A stretch of 64,000 bases of DNA from NCBI RefSeq assembly GCF_017877055.1, contig NZ_JAGIPG010000001.1:806001-870000 (forward strand), given 5' to 3'. The notes beneath the pieces are model-generated. The model searched no databases. It was given only the letters and a program-made list of their open reading frames with translations, and had not been told where the DNA came from. Below are positions 52,228 through 61,813 of this stretch, in pieces (the first letter of the stretch is position 1; every line of letters starts with the position of its first letter). Source of the DNA: Neorhizobium galegae (lineage in GTDB: Bacteria > Pseudomonadota > Alphaproteobacteria > Rhizobiales > Rhizobiaceae). Position numbers and translations under genes: made by a program.

Positions 52228-55200
52228 TTATTCGGCGGCCAGCGGAGGCAGGCGCAGCACTTTGCTGCTGGCCTGCGCGCCGGGAGAACGATCGTCGTTG
52301 GCGCTCGTCTGCCGTTCCATCTGGTTGAGGCGTTCTTCCAGGGATGCGATCGTCTGAGCGTTCTTGCGCGCTTCCTGGCTGAGCTCCTCGTTGGAAAGAC
52401 CGAAGTCCTCCTGTTCCTTCTTGCCGACCATGCGGCCGAAGATCTTGCCGAGCAGGCGCGACAGGTCGTCCATGATCAGGAAGAAGGACGGCACGACGAG
52501 AAGCGAGAGCACCGTCGAAACGATGATGCCGCCCATCACCGCGATCGCCATCGGCGCACGGAAGGAGCCACCTTCGCCGACGCCGAGCGCCGAGGGCAGC
52601 ATGCCCGCCGACATGGCGATCGAGGTCATGATGATCGGACGGGCGCGCTTGCGGCCGGCTTCCACCATGGCATGGACCCGTTCCAGGCCTTGACGCTTCA
52701 TCTCGATCGCGAAGTCCACCAGCAGGATGGCGTTCTTGGTGACGATGCCCATCAGCATCAGGATACCGATCAGCACCGGCATCGACAACGCGTTCTGGGT
52801 GATGATCAGCGCCACCGCCACGCCGCCGATGGCAAGCGGCAGGGAGAACAGGATGGTGAAGGGCTGGATGACGTCCTTGAAGAGCAGGATCAGCACCACT
52901 AGCACCAGCATCAGGCCCATCAGCATTGCATTGCCGAAGCTCTGCTGCATTTCGGCCTGCACCTTGGCATCACCGCTTTCGGCCAGACGAACCGTCTTCG
53001 GGAATTCGGTCTCGTCGACGATGCGTTTGAACTCGGCCGAGGCGGTATCGAGCGCCGTGCCGAAGGGCACGTCGGAGCCGATCGCCACGACGCGGTTGCG
53101 GTCGTTTCGCTTGATCGAGCTCGGGCCTTCCGAATAATCGATGTCGGCGACGCTGTAGAGTGGCACGCTGGCACCGGCCGCGGTCTTGATCTTCAAGGCG
53201 CGGATGGAGGCGAGATCGCGGCGGACGTCGAGCGACGCCTGGACGCGGATCGGGATCTGCCGGTCGTCCAGCGAGATCTTGGCAAGGTTGGCATCGACAT
53301 CGCCGATCGTCGCGACGCGGACGGTCTGGGCGATCTGCTGCGGGGTGATGCCGAGGCGCGAGGCCTCCGCCATGCGCGGCCGGATCTGGAGTTCCGGACG
53401 GGGCAGGGCGCCTTCCGAGGAGACATTGAAAAGGACCGGCGAGGCGCGCAGCTTCGATTCCAGCACGCTGACGGCTTCGTTCAGGTCCGCCTCGTTGGTG
53501 GAGAGGAAGTTGAACGACAGGTCACGCTCGGCGCGGTCGTTGACCTTGGAGATCCGCACGTCCGGAATGGAGCGGACAGCTGCAAAGATATCCTTTTCGA
53601 CATCCCATTGCGGACGCGTGCGGCCATTTTCCTTGATCTTCGGCACAAAGTCGCGGACGAGAGGGATCGATCCCAGACCCTTGTTGACCAGGGTCTTTAC
53701 CAGCGAATGGTCGATGTTCTGCAGAATGACGCGCACGGTTGCGCGTCGCAGTTCAAGGTCACCCTTCGGCGAAGCGCCACCGAGAATGAAGACGCTCTCA
53801 ACACCGTCGATATGGCGTACAGCGTCATAGATGACGTCGGTGCTGGCAGCCGTCTCGTCGAGTGTCGCATTCGGCGGCAGTTCCACCGACAGCACGACGC
53901 GCGAGGAATCGTCCGGCGGCAGGAAGCTGCCGGGGACCTGGGAGAGCAGCATCACCGAGCCGATCAGGAAGCCGATTGCTGCGAGCATCGTCGTATAACG
54001 CCAGTACCAGCGGCGGGTCGTGCCGGTGACGAGGCGCGTATAGGCCTTCATGATCCAGCCGTCGTTGTCGTGATGGTCTTCCATCCCGTCTTCGGGGCTC
54101 ATCAGATAGGCAGCCATCAGCGGCGTGATCAGTCGCGCCACCGCGAGCGAGAAGAACACCGAGAAAGCGACCGTCAGGCCAAACTGGATGAAGTACTGGC
54201 CCGGAACGCCCGGCATGAACGAGACCGGCACGAACACTGCGATGATCGTGAAACTGGTCGCGATGACGGCGAGACCGATTTCGTCCGCCGCCTCGAGCGC
54301 CGCTCGATAGGGCGTCTTGCCCATCTTGATATGCCGCGCGATGTTCTCGATCTCGACGATCGCGTCATCGACTAGAATACCTGTCGCGAGCGTCAGCGCC
54401 AGGAAGCTTACGAGGTTCAGCGAGAACCCCATGACATCCATGATCCAGAAGGTCGGGATCGCTGAAAGCGGCAGGGCGATGGCGGCGATCAGCGTTGCGC
54501 GCCAGTTCCTCAGGAACAGGAACACCACGATGACGGCGAGGATCGAGCCTTCCATCAGCGTATGGAGAGCCGCCTCGTAGTTGCCGTAGGTGAAGTAGAC
54601 CGAGTCGTCGACCATCTCGATCGCGACGTTCGGATTGGCCTTGCGCACTTCGTCGAGGCTGGTGGCGACGGTTTCGGCGACCGAGACTTCGCTGGCGCCC
54701 TTGGCGCGGAATACGGCGAAGGTAACCGACGGCGTGCCGTTGAAGCGCGAGAAGGACTTCGGCTCTTCATAGGTGTCGGTGATGGTGCCGAGTTCGGTCA
54801 GCTTGACGAACTGGCCGTTGGGCAACGTGATGGTCGTGTCGGCAAGCTGAGCGACGCTGCGGGCATCGCCGAGCGTGCGGATCGTCTGTTCGTTGCCGGC
54901 CACCTGGCCGCGGCCCGAGCCGAGATCGACGTTGGTGCCGCGCATCTGGGTGCTGACATCTGCAGCGGTGATGCCGTAGGCGTCGAGCTTGGCGGGGTTC
55001 AGCGACACCCGGACTTCACGATCGGAGCCGCCGTAACGGTCGATACGGCCGATGCCGGCCTGGCCCTGCAGGGCGCGCTTGACCGTGTCGTCGACGAACC
55101 AGGAGAGTTCTTCGAGCGTCATGTTCGGCGAGGAGACGGCGAATGTCTGGATCGCCTGGCCCTCGACGTCGACCTTGGTGACGACGGGTTCCTCGATGCC

Positions 55201-55572
55201 GGCGGGCAGGTCGCTGCGGATCTTGTCGATCGCGTCCTTGGTGTCCTGCACAGCCTCTGCGGTCGGCTTTTCGATGCGGAAAACGACGACCGTCTGCGAC
55301 TGGCCGTCTGTCACCGTCGACTGGATTTCGTCGATGCCGCTGATCGAGGCTACGGCGTCCTCGATCTCCTTCGTCACCTGCATTTCCAGCTCGGCCGGGG
55401 CCGCGCCGCTCTGGGTGACGGTGATCGACACGACCGGAACGTCGATATTCGGAAAACGGGTGATCGGCAGAGCGTAAAACGACTGGATGCCGACGACAAG
55501 CAGCAGGGCAAAACCGAGTAGTGGAGCAATCGGATTGCGGATCGACCAGGCGGAGAAGTTCATGCGGCTCAA
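52228..55572 (-). CDS. RND efflux pump inner-membrane transporter
   Basis: 1114 residues with the 12-helix, two-large-loop layout of the AcrB/MdtB family. The proton relay is present: LATGILVDDAIVEIENIARH (two Asp in helix 4) and MGIVTKNAILLVDFAIEMKR (Lys in helix 10). A C-terminal tail of about 80 residues after the last helix forms a short coiled coil (NAQTIASLEERLNQMERQ), making it longer than usual. It exports drugs, solvents or other hydrophobic compounds using the proton gradient. The membrane fusion protein is encoded immediately upstream; no outer-membrane channel gene is adjacent. Confidence 0.95.
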   Translation of the reverse strand: MSRMNFSAWSIRNPIAPLLGFALLLVVGIQSFYALPITRFPNIDVPVVSITVTQSGAAPAELEMQVTKEIEDAVASISGIDEIQSTVTDGQSQTVVVFRIEKPTAEAVQDTKDAIDKIRSDLPAGIEEPVVTKVDVEGQAIQTFAVSSPNMTLEELSWFVDDTVKRALQGQAGIGRIDRYGGSDREVRVSLNPAKLDAYGITAADVSTQMRGTNVDLGSGRGQVAGNEQTIRTLGDARSVAQLADTTITLPNGQFVKLTELGTITDTYEEPKSFSRFNGTPSVTFAVFRAKGASEVSVAETVATSLDEVRKANPNVAIEMVDDSVYFTYGNYEAALHTLMEGSILAVIVVFLFLRNWRATLIAAIALPLSAIPTFWIMDVMGFSLNLVSFLALTLATGILVDDAIVEIENIARHIKMGKTPYRAALEAADEIGLAVIATSFTIIAVFVPVSFMPGVPGQYFIQFGLTVAFSVFFSLAVARLITPLMAAYLMSPEDGMEDHHDNDGWIMKAYTRLVTGTTRRWYWRYTTMLAAIGFLIGSVMLLSQVPGSFLPPDDSSRVVLSVELPPNATLDETAASTDVIYDAVRHIDGVESVFILGGASPKGDLELRRATVRVILQNIDHSLVKTLVNKGLGSIPLVRDFVPKIKENGRTRPQWDVEKDIFAAVRSIPDVRISKVNDRAERDLSFNFLSTNEADLNEAVSVLESKLRASPVLFNVSSEGALPRPELQIRPRMAEASRLGITPQQIAQTVRVATIGDVDANLAKISLDDRQIPIRVQASLDVRRDLASIRALKIKTAAGASVPLYSVADIDYSEGPSSIKRNDRNRVVAIGSDVPFGTALDTASAEFKRIVDETEFPKTVRLAESGDAKVQAEMQQSFGNAMLMGLMLVLVVLILLFKDVIQPFTILFSLPLAIGGVAVALIITQNALSMPVLIGILMLMGIVTKNAILLVDFAIEMKRQGLERVHAMVEAGRKRARPIIMTSIAMSAGMLPSALGVGEGGSFRAPMAIAVMGGIIVSTVLSLLVVPSFFLIMDDLSRLLGKIFGRMVGKKEQEDFGLSNEELSQEARKNAQTIASLEERLNQMERQTSANDDRSPGAQASSKVLRLPPLAAE

Positions 55573-55574
55573 CC

Positions 55575-56810
55575 TCAGTTCGCAATAGTGGCGGGTTCGG
55601 CCGGGACCGGGGCGATCTTGTCGCCGTCCCGAACGAAGGCGCCGGCCTTCGCAACGACAATGTCACCGGCCGTAAGGCCGCTGACGACCTGCACGAAACC
55701 GCCATCCTGGATGCCGGTTTCAATCTTCACCTGCTTGACCACATTGTCCTCGACCTTGCGGGCGGTGGAACCGTTCCGTCCGGTGGTAACGGCGGAGAGC
55801 GGCAACGCCAGGGCATTGGTCTCGGTGACGACGATCTCGGCGCTGGCATACATTCCCGAGCGCGCGCCACTCTCGTCGTCGATGACGATGTGCACCGCTC
55901 CGAGGCGGGTGACCGGATCGACCGTCGGGGAGACGAGCCGAACCTTGCCCTCGATCTTCACCTTGCCGCCGGCGACCGTGACGATTGCCTTCTGCTCGGC
56001 CTTGATCTTCTGGATGTCGGTCTCGGAAAGGTCGGCGACGAGCTCGATCGCGCCGTCCTTGATGATCGTGAAGAGCGGATTGCCGGTGCCGCTGGCGATC
56101 GCGCCGACCTTGGCATTGCGGACGGAAATGACACCGCCGACCGGCGCTTTCACGCCTGTGCGGGCGAGCTTCAAGTTGATGTCCTCGATCTGGGCATCCA
56201 CCACCTTGATGTCGGATTGGCCGACGACCACCGCCTGTTTGGCGGCGTTCAGCCGTGCCTGCGCAACCTCGACGGCAGCCGACGCCTGTTCGAGTTGGGA
56301 CACGGTCCCGGTACCGCTTTGGCTGAGCTTCACGAGGCGGTCGCGCTGGCGCGTCGTGTCGGCGACATTGGCCTGGGCCTCGATCACCTGCGCCTGATAT
56401 TGTGCGACGGCTGCTTCGGCCTTTGCCTTGTTGGCCTGGAGTTGGCTTTTCTCGAGAAGCAGCGCGTCGTCATTCAACGTCGCAAGCACGCTGTCTGCCT
56501 TCACTTCGTCGCCGACGTCGGCATTCAGCGTCTTGATCGACAAGGCGTCGACGAGCGGCTGGACATAGACTTCCTCGACGGGCCTGACGGTGCCGGTCGC
56601 GATGACGCGATCGACCAGCGGCTTTTCGACCGCTTCCGTGACAATGATCGAGGGCAGTTTGATTTCCGTCTGCGCCGGGGCCGGCGTGGCCGCGTCCTGC
56701 GCAAGGGCAGAATTGGGGTTCAATGCGGAACCTGCGGCAAGCGCGATGCTGGCGCCGAGTGCAAGGCGAAGAGCCGGGATACCGGCAGACTTGGTAAACT
56801 TGCGAAACAT
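55575..56810 (-). CDS. RND efflux membrane fusion protein
   Basis: 411 residues from the ATG at 56810. Signal sequence of about 35 residues (ALRLALGASIALAAGSALN), lipoyl-like halves around VYVQPLVDALSIKTLNADVGDEV and VKAPVGGVISVRNAKVGAIA, a central coiled-coil hairpin (about 105-190) and a beta-barrel domain. It is the periplasmic adaptor for the transporter encoded two bases downstream. The 290 bases upstream, to the next gene, are relatively AT-rich and contain the operon promoter. Confidence 0.93.
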   Translation of the reverse strand: MFRKFTKSAGIPALRLALGASIALAAGSALNPNSALAQDAATPAPAQTEIKLPSIIVTEAVEKPLVDRVIATGTVRPVEEVYVQPLVDALSIKTLNADVGDEVKADSVLATLNDDALLLEKSQLQANKAKAEAAVAQYQAQVIEAQANVADTTRQRDRLVKLSQSGTGTVSQLEQASAAVEVAQARLNAAKQAVVVGQSDIKVVDAQIEDINLKLARTGVKAPVGGVISVRNAKVGAIASGTGNPLFTIIKDGAIELVADLSETDIQKIKAEQKAIVTVAGGKVKIEGKVRLVSPTVDPVTRLGAVHIVIDDESGARSGMYASAEIVVTETNALALPLSAVTTGRNGSTARKVEDNVVKQVKIETGIQDGGFVQVVSGLTAGDIVVAKAGAFVRDGDKIAPVPAEPATIAN

Positions 56811-57052
56811 GCGATTACTTTCAAACTGAAGGTAAGGGGCAAATATTCCGCTGGGAACCGCTCCGGTCACGGCACGCCCCCTCAGCGCACGATAACCCGG
56901 ATCAAGGTGGTAACCGCGCAAAACGGTTACAAGACCGGCAGCGAAAGATTCATCAACGCCGCACTTTTACGTGTTTGCGTTGCACAAATCAATCCGTCGC
57001 CCTTATGAGACGAATGAGTTTTAGTTATGATTTGAGTGAGAAAAATTTCAAA

Positions 57053-57077
57053 AACGCGCGACCTGTAGCCGCGCGTT
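57053..57077 (-). terminator. Terminator of the NMT1-type ABC operon
   Basis: AACGCGCG (57053-57060) pairs with CGCGCGTT (57070-57077); the A-rich stretch to its left (AAAAATTTCAAAA) gives a U-tract on the minus strand. It directly follows the stop of the binding-protein gene. Confidence 0.75.
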
Positions 57078-57103
57078 CTCTTTAAGTGAACGACAGGCGA
57101 TTA

Positions 57104-58078
57104 TTATTTCAGTGCCGCGTCGGTGATCTCGCTCGTATAGGCGCCTTCCGGCTTCTTGGTGATGATCTTCTGGTCGAGCAGCGCCTTGACCGTGCGGTCG
57201 TAGGTCGCGGTGTCGAGCTTGCCGGTCGCGGTGCCGATCAGCTTGGCCACTTCGCCCATCATCCGCTTCTGGTGGTTCTCGTCCTGGCCGCCATTGTCCA
57301 TGACGATCCCGGCTGCTTCGCCCGGGTTGGCGATGGCGTATTTCCAGCCCTTCATCGAGGCGCGGACGAACTTCACCATGGTCTCCTTGAACTTCGGATC
57401 CTTGAGCTTGGTGTCCATTACATAGAGGCCGTCCTCGAGCAGGTCGTTGCCCATGGCGGAGAAGTTGAAGACGGTGAGCTGGTCCGGCTTGAAGCCGGCA
57501 TCGATTGCCTGCCAGTATTCGTTATAGGTCATGACCGAGATGCAGTCCGCCTGCTTCTGGATGAGCGGCTGCACGTCAAAGCTCTGCTTCAGCACGGTCA
57601 CGCCGTCCTTGCCTCCGTCGGTTTTCAGGCCGAGCTTGTTCATCCAGGCGAAGAACGGGTATTCGTTGCCGAAGAACCAGACGCCAAGCGTATGGCCCTT
57701 GAAATCGGCCTCGGTCTTGACCGGTCCGTCCTTGGGGCAGATCATCTGCAGGCCGGACTTCTGGTAGGGCTGGGCGATGTTGATCAGCGGCACGCCCTTT
57801 TCGCGGGCCACCAGCGCGCCGCCCATCCAGTCGACGATCACGTCGGCGCCGCCGCCGGCGATCACCTGTTCGGGGGCGATGTCCGGTCCGCCGGGCTTGA
57901 TCGTGACGTCGAGGCCTTCTTCCTTGTAGAAGCCCTTGTCCTTGGCGACGTAGTAGCCGCCGAACTGGCCTTGCGCGACCCATTTCAGCTGCAGGGTTAC
58001 CTTGTCGGCGGCCATCGCCGCCTGGGCTGCGGCAAGCGACATGGCGCCCGCCATCAGTGCAACGAGAATTTTTCTCAT
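57104..58078 (-). CDS. NMT1/THI5-type ABC substrate-binding protein
   Basis: 324 residues with a signal peptide (ILVALMAGAMSLAAAQAAMA). The mature part reads VTLQLKWVAQGQFGGYYVAKDKGFYKEEGLDVTIKPGGPD, the signature of NMT1/THI5-like binding proteins. These bind pyrimidine-type ligands (thiamine precursors, in other members riboflavin-like or nucleobase-like molecules). It is the last gene of a minus-strand operon with an ATPase and two permeases. No thiamine riboswitch precedes the operon, and a dihydropyrimidinase lies next door, so a pyrimidine or hydantoin is my preferred ligand. That is an inference. Confidence 0.9.
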   Translation of the reverse strand: MRKILVALMAGAMSLAAAQAAMAADKVTLQLKWVAQGQFGGYYVAKDKGFYKEEGLDVTIKPGGPDIAPEQVIAGGGADVIVDWMGGALVAREKGVPLINIAQPYQKSGLQMICPKDGPVKTEADFKGHTLGVWFFGNEYPFFAWMNKLGLKTDGGKDGVTVLKQSFDVQPLIQKQADCISVMTYNEYWQAIDAGFKPDQLTVFNFSAMGNDLLEDGLYVMDTKLKDPKFKETMVKFVRASMKGWKYAIANPGEAAGIVMDNGGQDENHQKRMMGEVAKLIGTATGKLDTATYDRTVKALLDQKIITKKPEGAYTSEITDAALK

Positions 58079-58138
58079 GTTTTTTATCCTTCCCTCTGAG
58101 GTTTGCCGGTTCCGCCGAAGCGGGCCGGATTTCAGCGC

Positions 58139-59266
58139 CTAACCACCGCGGTTAGACGGATGCCAGAACGTCGTCGCTCTTTCGCCAAGCGCCACGACGC
58201 CATAAAAAACCGATCCGATGAGCGCTGCAACAGCGATTTCGGCCCAGACCATGTCGACATTCATGCGGCCGATCTCGGTCGAGATCCGGAACCCCATGCC
58301 GACGATCGGCGTACCGAAGAACTCCGCGACGATCGCGCCGATCAGCGCCAGCGTCGAGTTGATCTTCAACGCGTTGAAGATGAAGGGCATGGCCGCCGGC
58401 AGGCGCAGTTTCATCAGCGTCTGCCAATAGTCGGAGGCATAGGAGCGCATCAGGTCGCGTTCCATGGCGCCCGAGGCTGCGAGCCCCGCCACTGTATTCA
58501 CCAGCATCGGGAAGAAGGTCATGATGATGACGACCGCGGCCTTGGACTGCCAGTCGAAACCGAACCACATGACCATGATCGGCGCGACACCGATGATAGG
58601 CAGGGCCGAGACCATGTTGCCGATCGGCAGCAGCCCGCGGCGCAGGAAGGCGATGCGGTCGGCAAGGATCGCGACGACGAAGCCGGAGGCGCAACCGACC
58701 ACATAACCGAACAGCACCGCCTTGAAGATCGTCTGCTGCACGTCGGCCCAGAGGATCGGCACCGAGCCGGCGAGCCTTGCGCCGATCGAAGACGGCGGCG
58801 GCAGGATGATGAAGGGAATGCCGGCACCGCGCGTCGCCGCCTCCCAGAGGATCAGGATCCAGGCGCCGAAGATCGCGGGAATGAGGAGGCGGAGGAACGT
58901 GTCGCCGGACTTGGATTTTGGGCGGATGCCGGAGAGCTCCGTGACGCAACGCCAGGCCAGCAGCCATGAGGCGGCGAGCATCAGGAAGAAGGCAAGCGTC
59001 GCCTTGCCCTCGTTGCCGGCGATGCCCGCGAGCAGCAGCCAGACGGCCAAATGAGCTGCGACGAACAGGATAGTCGCTACGAGGGGCTGGGAGAGATTCG
59101 TGAACGAGACCAGTGCTGCGCCGGCGACAAGCAGGAAAACCAGGACGACGGTGCCGGTACCGAAGGGTGAGGGGGCGTCCGCTGCCATCAGCGGCAGGCA
59201 GGCGAGGGCGGCAAGGCAAAGAATCAGGGCAAGGGCGCCCTGCCAAGAATGAAGAGCGCGCTTCAT
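58139..59266 (-). CDS. ABC transporter permease 1 (long form)
   Basis: 375 residues from the ATG at 59266. The first 130 residues carry four extra hydrophobic segments (e.g. TVVLVFLLVAGAALVSF), not usual for this family. The remaining 240 form a standard BPD permease with the EAA loop (YWQTLMKLRLPAAMPFIFNALKI). The start overlaps the end of the second permease gene by four bases (ATGA). It forms the channel with the permease at 59263. Confidence 0.92.
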   Translation of the reverse strand: MKRALHSWQGALALILCLAALACLPLMAADAPSPFGTGTVVLVFLLVAGAALVSFTNLSQPLVATILFVAAHLAVWLLLAGIAGNEGKATLAFFLMLAASWLLAWRCVTELSGIRPKSKSGDTFLRLLIPAIFGAWILILWEAATRGAGIPFIILPPPSSIGARLAGSVPILWADVQQTIFKAVLFGYVVGCASGFVVAILADRIAFLRRGLLPIGNMVSALPIIGVAPIMVMWFGFDWQSKAAVVIIMTFFPMLVNTVAGLAASGAMERDLMRSYASDYWQTLMKLRLPAAMPFIFNALKINSTLALIGAIVAEFFGTPIVGMGFRISTEIGRMNVDMVWAEIAVAALIGSVFYGVVALGERATTFWHPSNRGG

Positions 59267-60162
59267 GCCGGCCTCCCGCCCATCGAGCGATCGACGATTT
59301 TGGCGATGATGCCGACAATGGTCACCAGCAATGCCGCCAGCACGGAGCCGGCGATCAGCGCCGCCCAGATATCGATCGTCTGGCTGTAATAGGCCCCGGC
59401 CAGCAGTTTCGAGCCGATGCCGGCGACGGCCCCGGTCGGCAGCTCGCCGACGATCGCGCCGACCAGGCTTGCGGCGATCGCCACCTTCATCGAGGTGAAC
59501 AGGAAGGGGATGGAAGCCGGCACCCTCAGTTTCCAGAAGGTCTGAGCACCGCTGGCATAATAGGTGCGCATCAGGTCGAGTTGGATGAGTTCGGGCGAAC
59601 GCAGGCCCTTCACCATGCCGACTGCGACCGGGAAGAAGGAGAGGTAGGTGGAAATCAGCGCCTTGGGGAGGAGGCCGGTGATGTTGATCGCGCCGAGCAC
59701 TACGATCACCATCGGCGCGACCGCGAGGATCGGCACGGTCTGCGAGGCGATGATCCACGGCATCAGGCTGCGGTCGAGCGCCTTCAGATGCACGATGCCG
59801 ACCGCGATCAGGATGCCGGTCAGCGTGCCCATGGTGAAGCCGACCACGGTCGAGGAGAGCGTCACCCAGGAATGGTAGACGAGGCTGCGGTTGGACGTGA
59901 CGCTGCGCAGAAACGTGTTCTCGAAGACGTTGCTGACCACCTGATGCGGTGCCGGCAGGATAGGCTTCGGCTGCGCCATCGTCTTGCCGATGAATTCCAT
60001 GGTGGTGGAGGTGACGTTGGCACGCCGGTCGAGATCGCGCTGGAACGGGGCGTTCATGAAATAGGCGGCGACGTACCAGACGGCGACGATGGCGATGAGG
60101 ATGGTGAGGACGGGGATGATGCGGTTCCTGGAGGAGTCGGGTTTCATGCCGCGGTCCTCCAA
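59263..60162 (-). CDS. ABC transporter permease 2
   Basis: 299 residues with about six to seven membrane segments. The EAA loop is ASGAQTFWKLRVPASIPFLFTSMKVAIAAS, with the conserved Gly-x-x-x-x-x-x-x-x-P spacing. It belongs to the SsuC/ThiX-like permeases that pair with NMT1-type binding proteins. Separated from the ATPase gene by 33 bases. Confidence 0.93.
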   Translation of the reverse strand: MEDRGMKPDSSRNRIIPVLTILIAIVAVWYVAAYFMNAPFQRDLDRRANVTSTTMEFIGKTMAQPKPILPAPHQVVSNVFENTFLRSVTSNRSLVYHSWVTLSSTVVGFTMGTLTGILIAVGIVHLKALDRSLMPWIIASQTVPILAVAPMVIVVLGAINITGLLPKALISTYLSFFPVAVGMVKGLRSPELIQLDLMRTYYASGAQTFWKLRVPASIPFLFTSMKVAIAASLVGAIVGELPTGAVAGIGSKLLAGAYYSQTIDIWAALIAGSVLAALLVTIVGIIAKIVDRSMGGRPA

Positions 60163-60195
60163 GGCTTCGGGGTGTGGCCACCGGAATGGGAAGCT

Positions 60196-60993
60196 CTACT
60201 CCTCATAACTATGCCCCGCCCTCAATCCCTCGCGCACCCGGTGGGCAATCTCCAGGAACTCCGGCGTTTCGCGGATTTCGAGCGGGCGTTCCCTGGGCAA
60301 GGTCGATTCGATCACATCCGTCACCCGGCCCGGCCGCGGCGACATGACGACGATGCGGGTCGAGAGGTAGACAGCCTCCGGAATGGAGTGGGTGACGAAA
60401 CAGATGGTCTTTTCGGTGCGAGCCCAAAGTTTCAGCAGCTGCTCGTTCAGGTGATCGCGGACGATCTCGTCGAGCGCGCCGAAGGGTTCGTCCATCAACA
60501 GCAGATCGGCGTCGAAGGCGAGTGCGCGGGCGATCGAGGCGCGCTGCTGCATGCCGCCGGACAGCTGCCAGGGGTATTTCTTGCCGAAGCCCGAGAGGTT
60601 GACGAGATCGAGCGTGCGCTCGATGCGGGCTTTTCTGTCGGTCGAGGAGTAGCCCATGATTTCCAGCGGCAGGGCGATGTTCTTCTCGATCGTCCGCCAC
60701 GGATAAAGCGCCGGCGCCTGGAAGACGTAACCGTAGGAGCGCGATTTGCGCGCCTCTTCCGGCGTCATGCCGTTGACGGTAATCTCGCCGGCCGTCGCCT
60801 TTTCGAGATCGGCGATCACGCGCAGGAAGGTGGTCTTGCCGCAGCCGGACGGACCGATGAAGGAGACGAAATCGCCCTTGTTCACCGTGAGGTCGACATT
60901 CGACAGCGCGTGCACCGGCCCGTCACTGGTCTCGAAGGTAAGGCCGAGCTTTTGGGCCGAGACGACGGAGGATGGAGAATTGTTCATCGGCAT
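60196..60993 (-). CDS. ABC transporter ATPase (nitrate/taurine/NMT1 family)
   Basis: 265 residues. Walker A GPSGCGKTT (47-55), Q-loop FQAPALYPWRT, signature LSGGMQQRASIARALAFDAD, Walker B LLLMDEPFGALDE and H-loop VTHSIPEA. The start at 60993 (a second ATG at 60987) overlaps the end of the small secreted gene by about ten bases. It powers the import system with the two permeases. Confidence 0.94.
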   Translation of the reverse strand: MPMNNSPSSVVSAQKLGLTFETSDGPVHALSNVDLTVNKGDFVSFIGPSGCGKTTFLRVIADLEKATAGEITVNGMTPEEARKSRSYGYVFQAPALYPWRTIEKNIALPLEIMGYSSTDRKARIERTLDLVNLSGFGKKYPWQLSGGMQQRASIARALAFDADLLLMDEPFGALDEIVRDHLNEQLLKLWARTEKTICFVTHSIPEAVYLSTRIVVMSPRPGRVTDVIESTLPRERPLEIRETPEFLEIAHRVREGLRAGHSYEE

Positions 60994-61358
60994 TTCGGCA
61001 TCGGTCCCAGCTTGGTGCCGCCGGGGAAGCTGACGGTGTAGCCCTTGGCGGATTTGGTCAGCGTCGCGGTGTCTTCCGGCCCGGTCTCCCCTTCGACATC
61101 GCATTGTGCCTTGATGGTGAAACCGGTCGCCGTCTTCTTGGGCGCGCCCTTGAATTCGCAGGCGGAAACCGACGTGGTCACGCCCTCGTCGTTCAGCAGC
61201 AGGAAATCGTCGGCGCCGGACGATTCTCCGGTCTCGGCATAGGTGCAGCCTTCCTTGCTGCCATAGGCGCCATCGAGGAATGTCGCGGCCTTGGCGGGAG
61301 CGGCGATCGACATCGCGGCAACGACTGCCGATGCAATGGTGAAGCGGATCGTATTCAT
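60984..61358 (-). CDS. Small secreted four-Cys protein, copy 2
   Basis: 124 residues from the ATG at 61358, which overlaps the stop of copy 1 (ATGA). It has a signal peptide (IASAVVAAMSIAAPAKA-A) and a beta-rich mature domain with four spaced cysteines (GCTYAET, SACEFKG, AQCDVEG, final MPKC). Two disulfides are likely. It is similar in pattern and spacing to the gene just upstream, so the two are tandem paralogs. It reads into the ABC operon. I do not recognise the family. Confidence 0.8.
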   Translation of the reverse strand: MNTIRFTIASAVVAAMSIAAPAKAATFLDGAYGSKEGCTYAETGESSGADDFLLLNDEGVTTSVSACEFKGAPKKTATGFTIKAQCDVEGETGPEDTATLTKSAKGYTVSFPGGTKLGPMPKCR

Positions 61359-61813
61359 TGACATTTCTCGAAAGGTCCCCATTCAAGTCCGTCTGCGAAG
61401 CGTACAGTATAGACATCGCCGTTGCGCAGGATATCGATCATTGCGGTGTGCTGAGTTTCTTCCCCTTCTTCGTCGCAGAGCGCTTCGGTTCGAAAACCGC
61501 CGACGATCCGTTTGGCGGTTCCTTTGAAGGTGCAGCGAGAGGCATATGTCGTCACCGCCTGCCCGGTCAGCGTCGCGGCAAATTCCTCCGGGTCACGGGT
61601 GTTTGCGACCCGGCAGCCGCCCTCGGCGCCATAGGTGCCTTCGATCGCCGGTACCTGGGCGCCGGCGCCGGAAGCGGCGGTCATCGTCAGGAGCAGGGAC
61701 GCAAGTCCGAATGCCGCCTTTTCCCGTGTCCCGGCTCCCGTCCTCGAACCGCCATGATATGCTGGCGGCAGATCCCGTTCGACAGAGGACTTTTGCCATG
61801 GACAGCGCATCAA
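61355..61813 (-). CDS. Small secreted four-Cys protein, copy 1
   Basis: Up to 152 residues. The start is uncertain: the ATGs at 61810-61813 overlap the start of the divergent cupin gene, and no other ATG or GTG precedes the signal-like segment FGLASLLLTMTAASGAGA. The mature part (VPAIEGTYGAEGGC...RCTFKGTAKR...ALCDEEGEE...WGPFEKC) repeats the four-cysteine layout of copy 2, with SRCTFKG and GGFRTEALCD matching SACEFKG and TGFTIKAQCD. It heads a run of genes leading into the ABC transporter. Confidence 0.75.
   Translation of the reverse strand: MMRCPWQKSSVERDLPPAYHGGSRTGAGTREKAAFGLASLLLTMTAASGAGAQVPAIEGTYGAEGGCRVANTRDPEEFAATLTGQAVTTYASRCTFKGTAKRIVGGFRTEALCDEEGEETQHTAMIDILRNGDVYTVRFADGLEWGPFEKCQ

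Noticed and set aside
58139..60181. Single 680-codon minus-strand gene
   Set aside because: Its first half is an out-of-frame reading of permease 2. The permease-1 product starts cleanly at 59266 with an ATGA overlap, so two genes are present rather than one fusion.
57104..61358. Thiamine-precursor transporter thiXYZ as the name for the NMT1-type operon
   Set aside because: No thiamine riboswitch was found and the neighbours are a dihydropyrimidinase and secreted Cys proteins, so I kept the neutral name.
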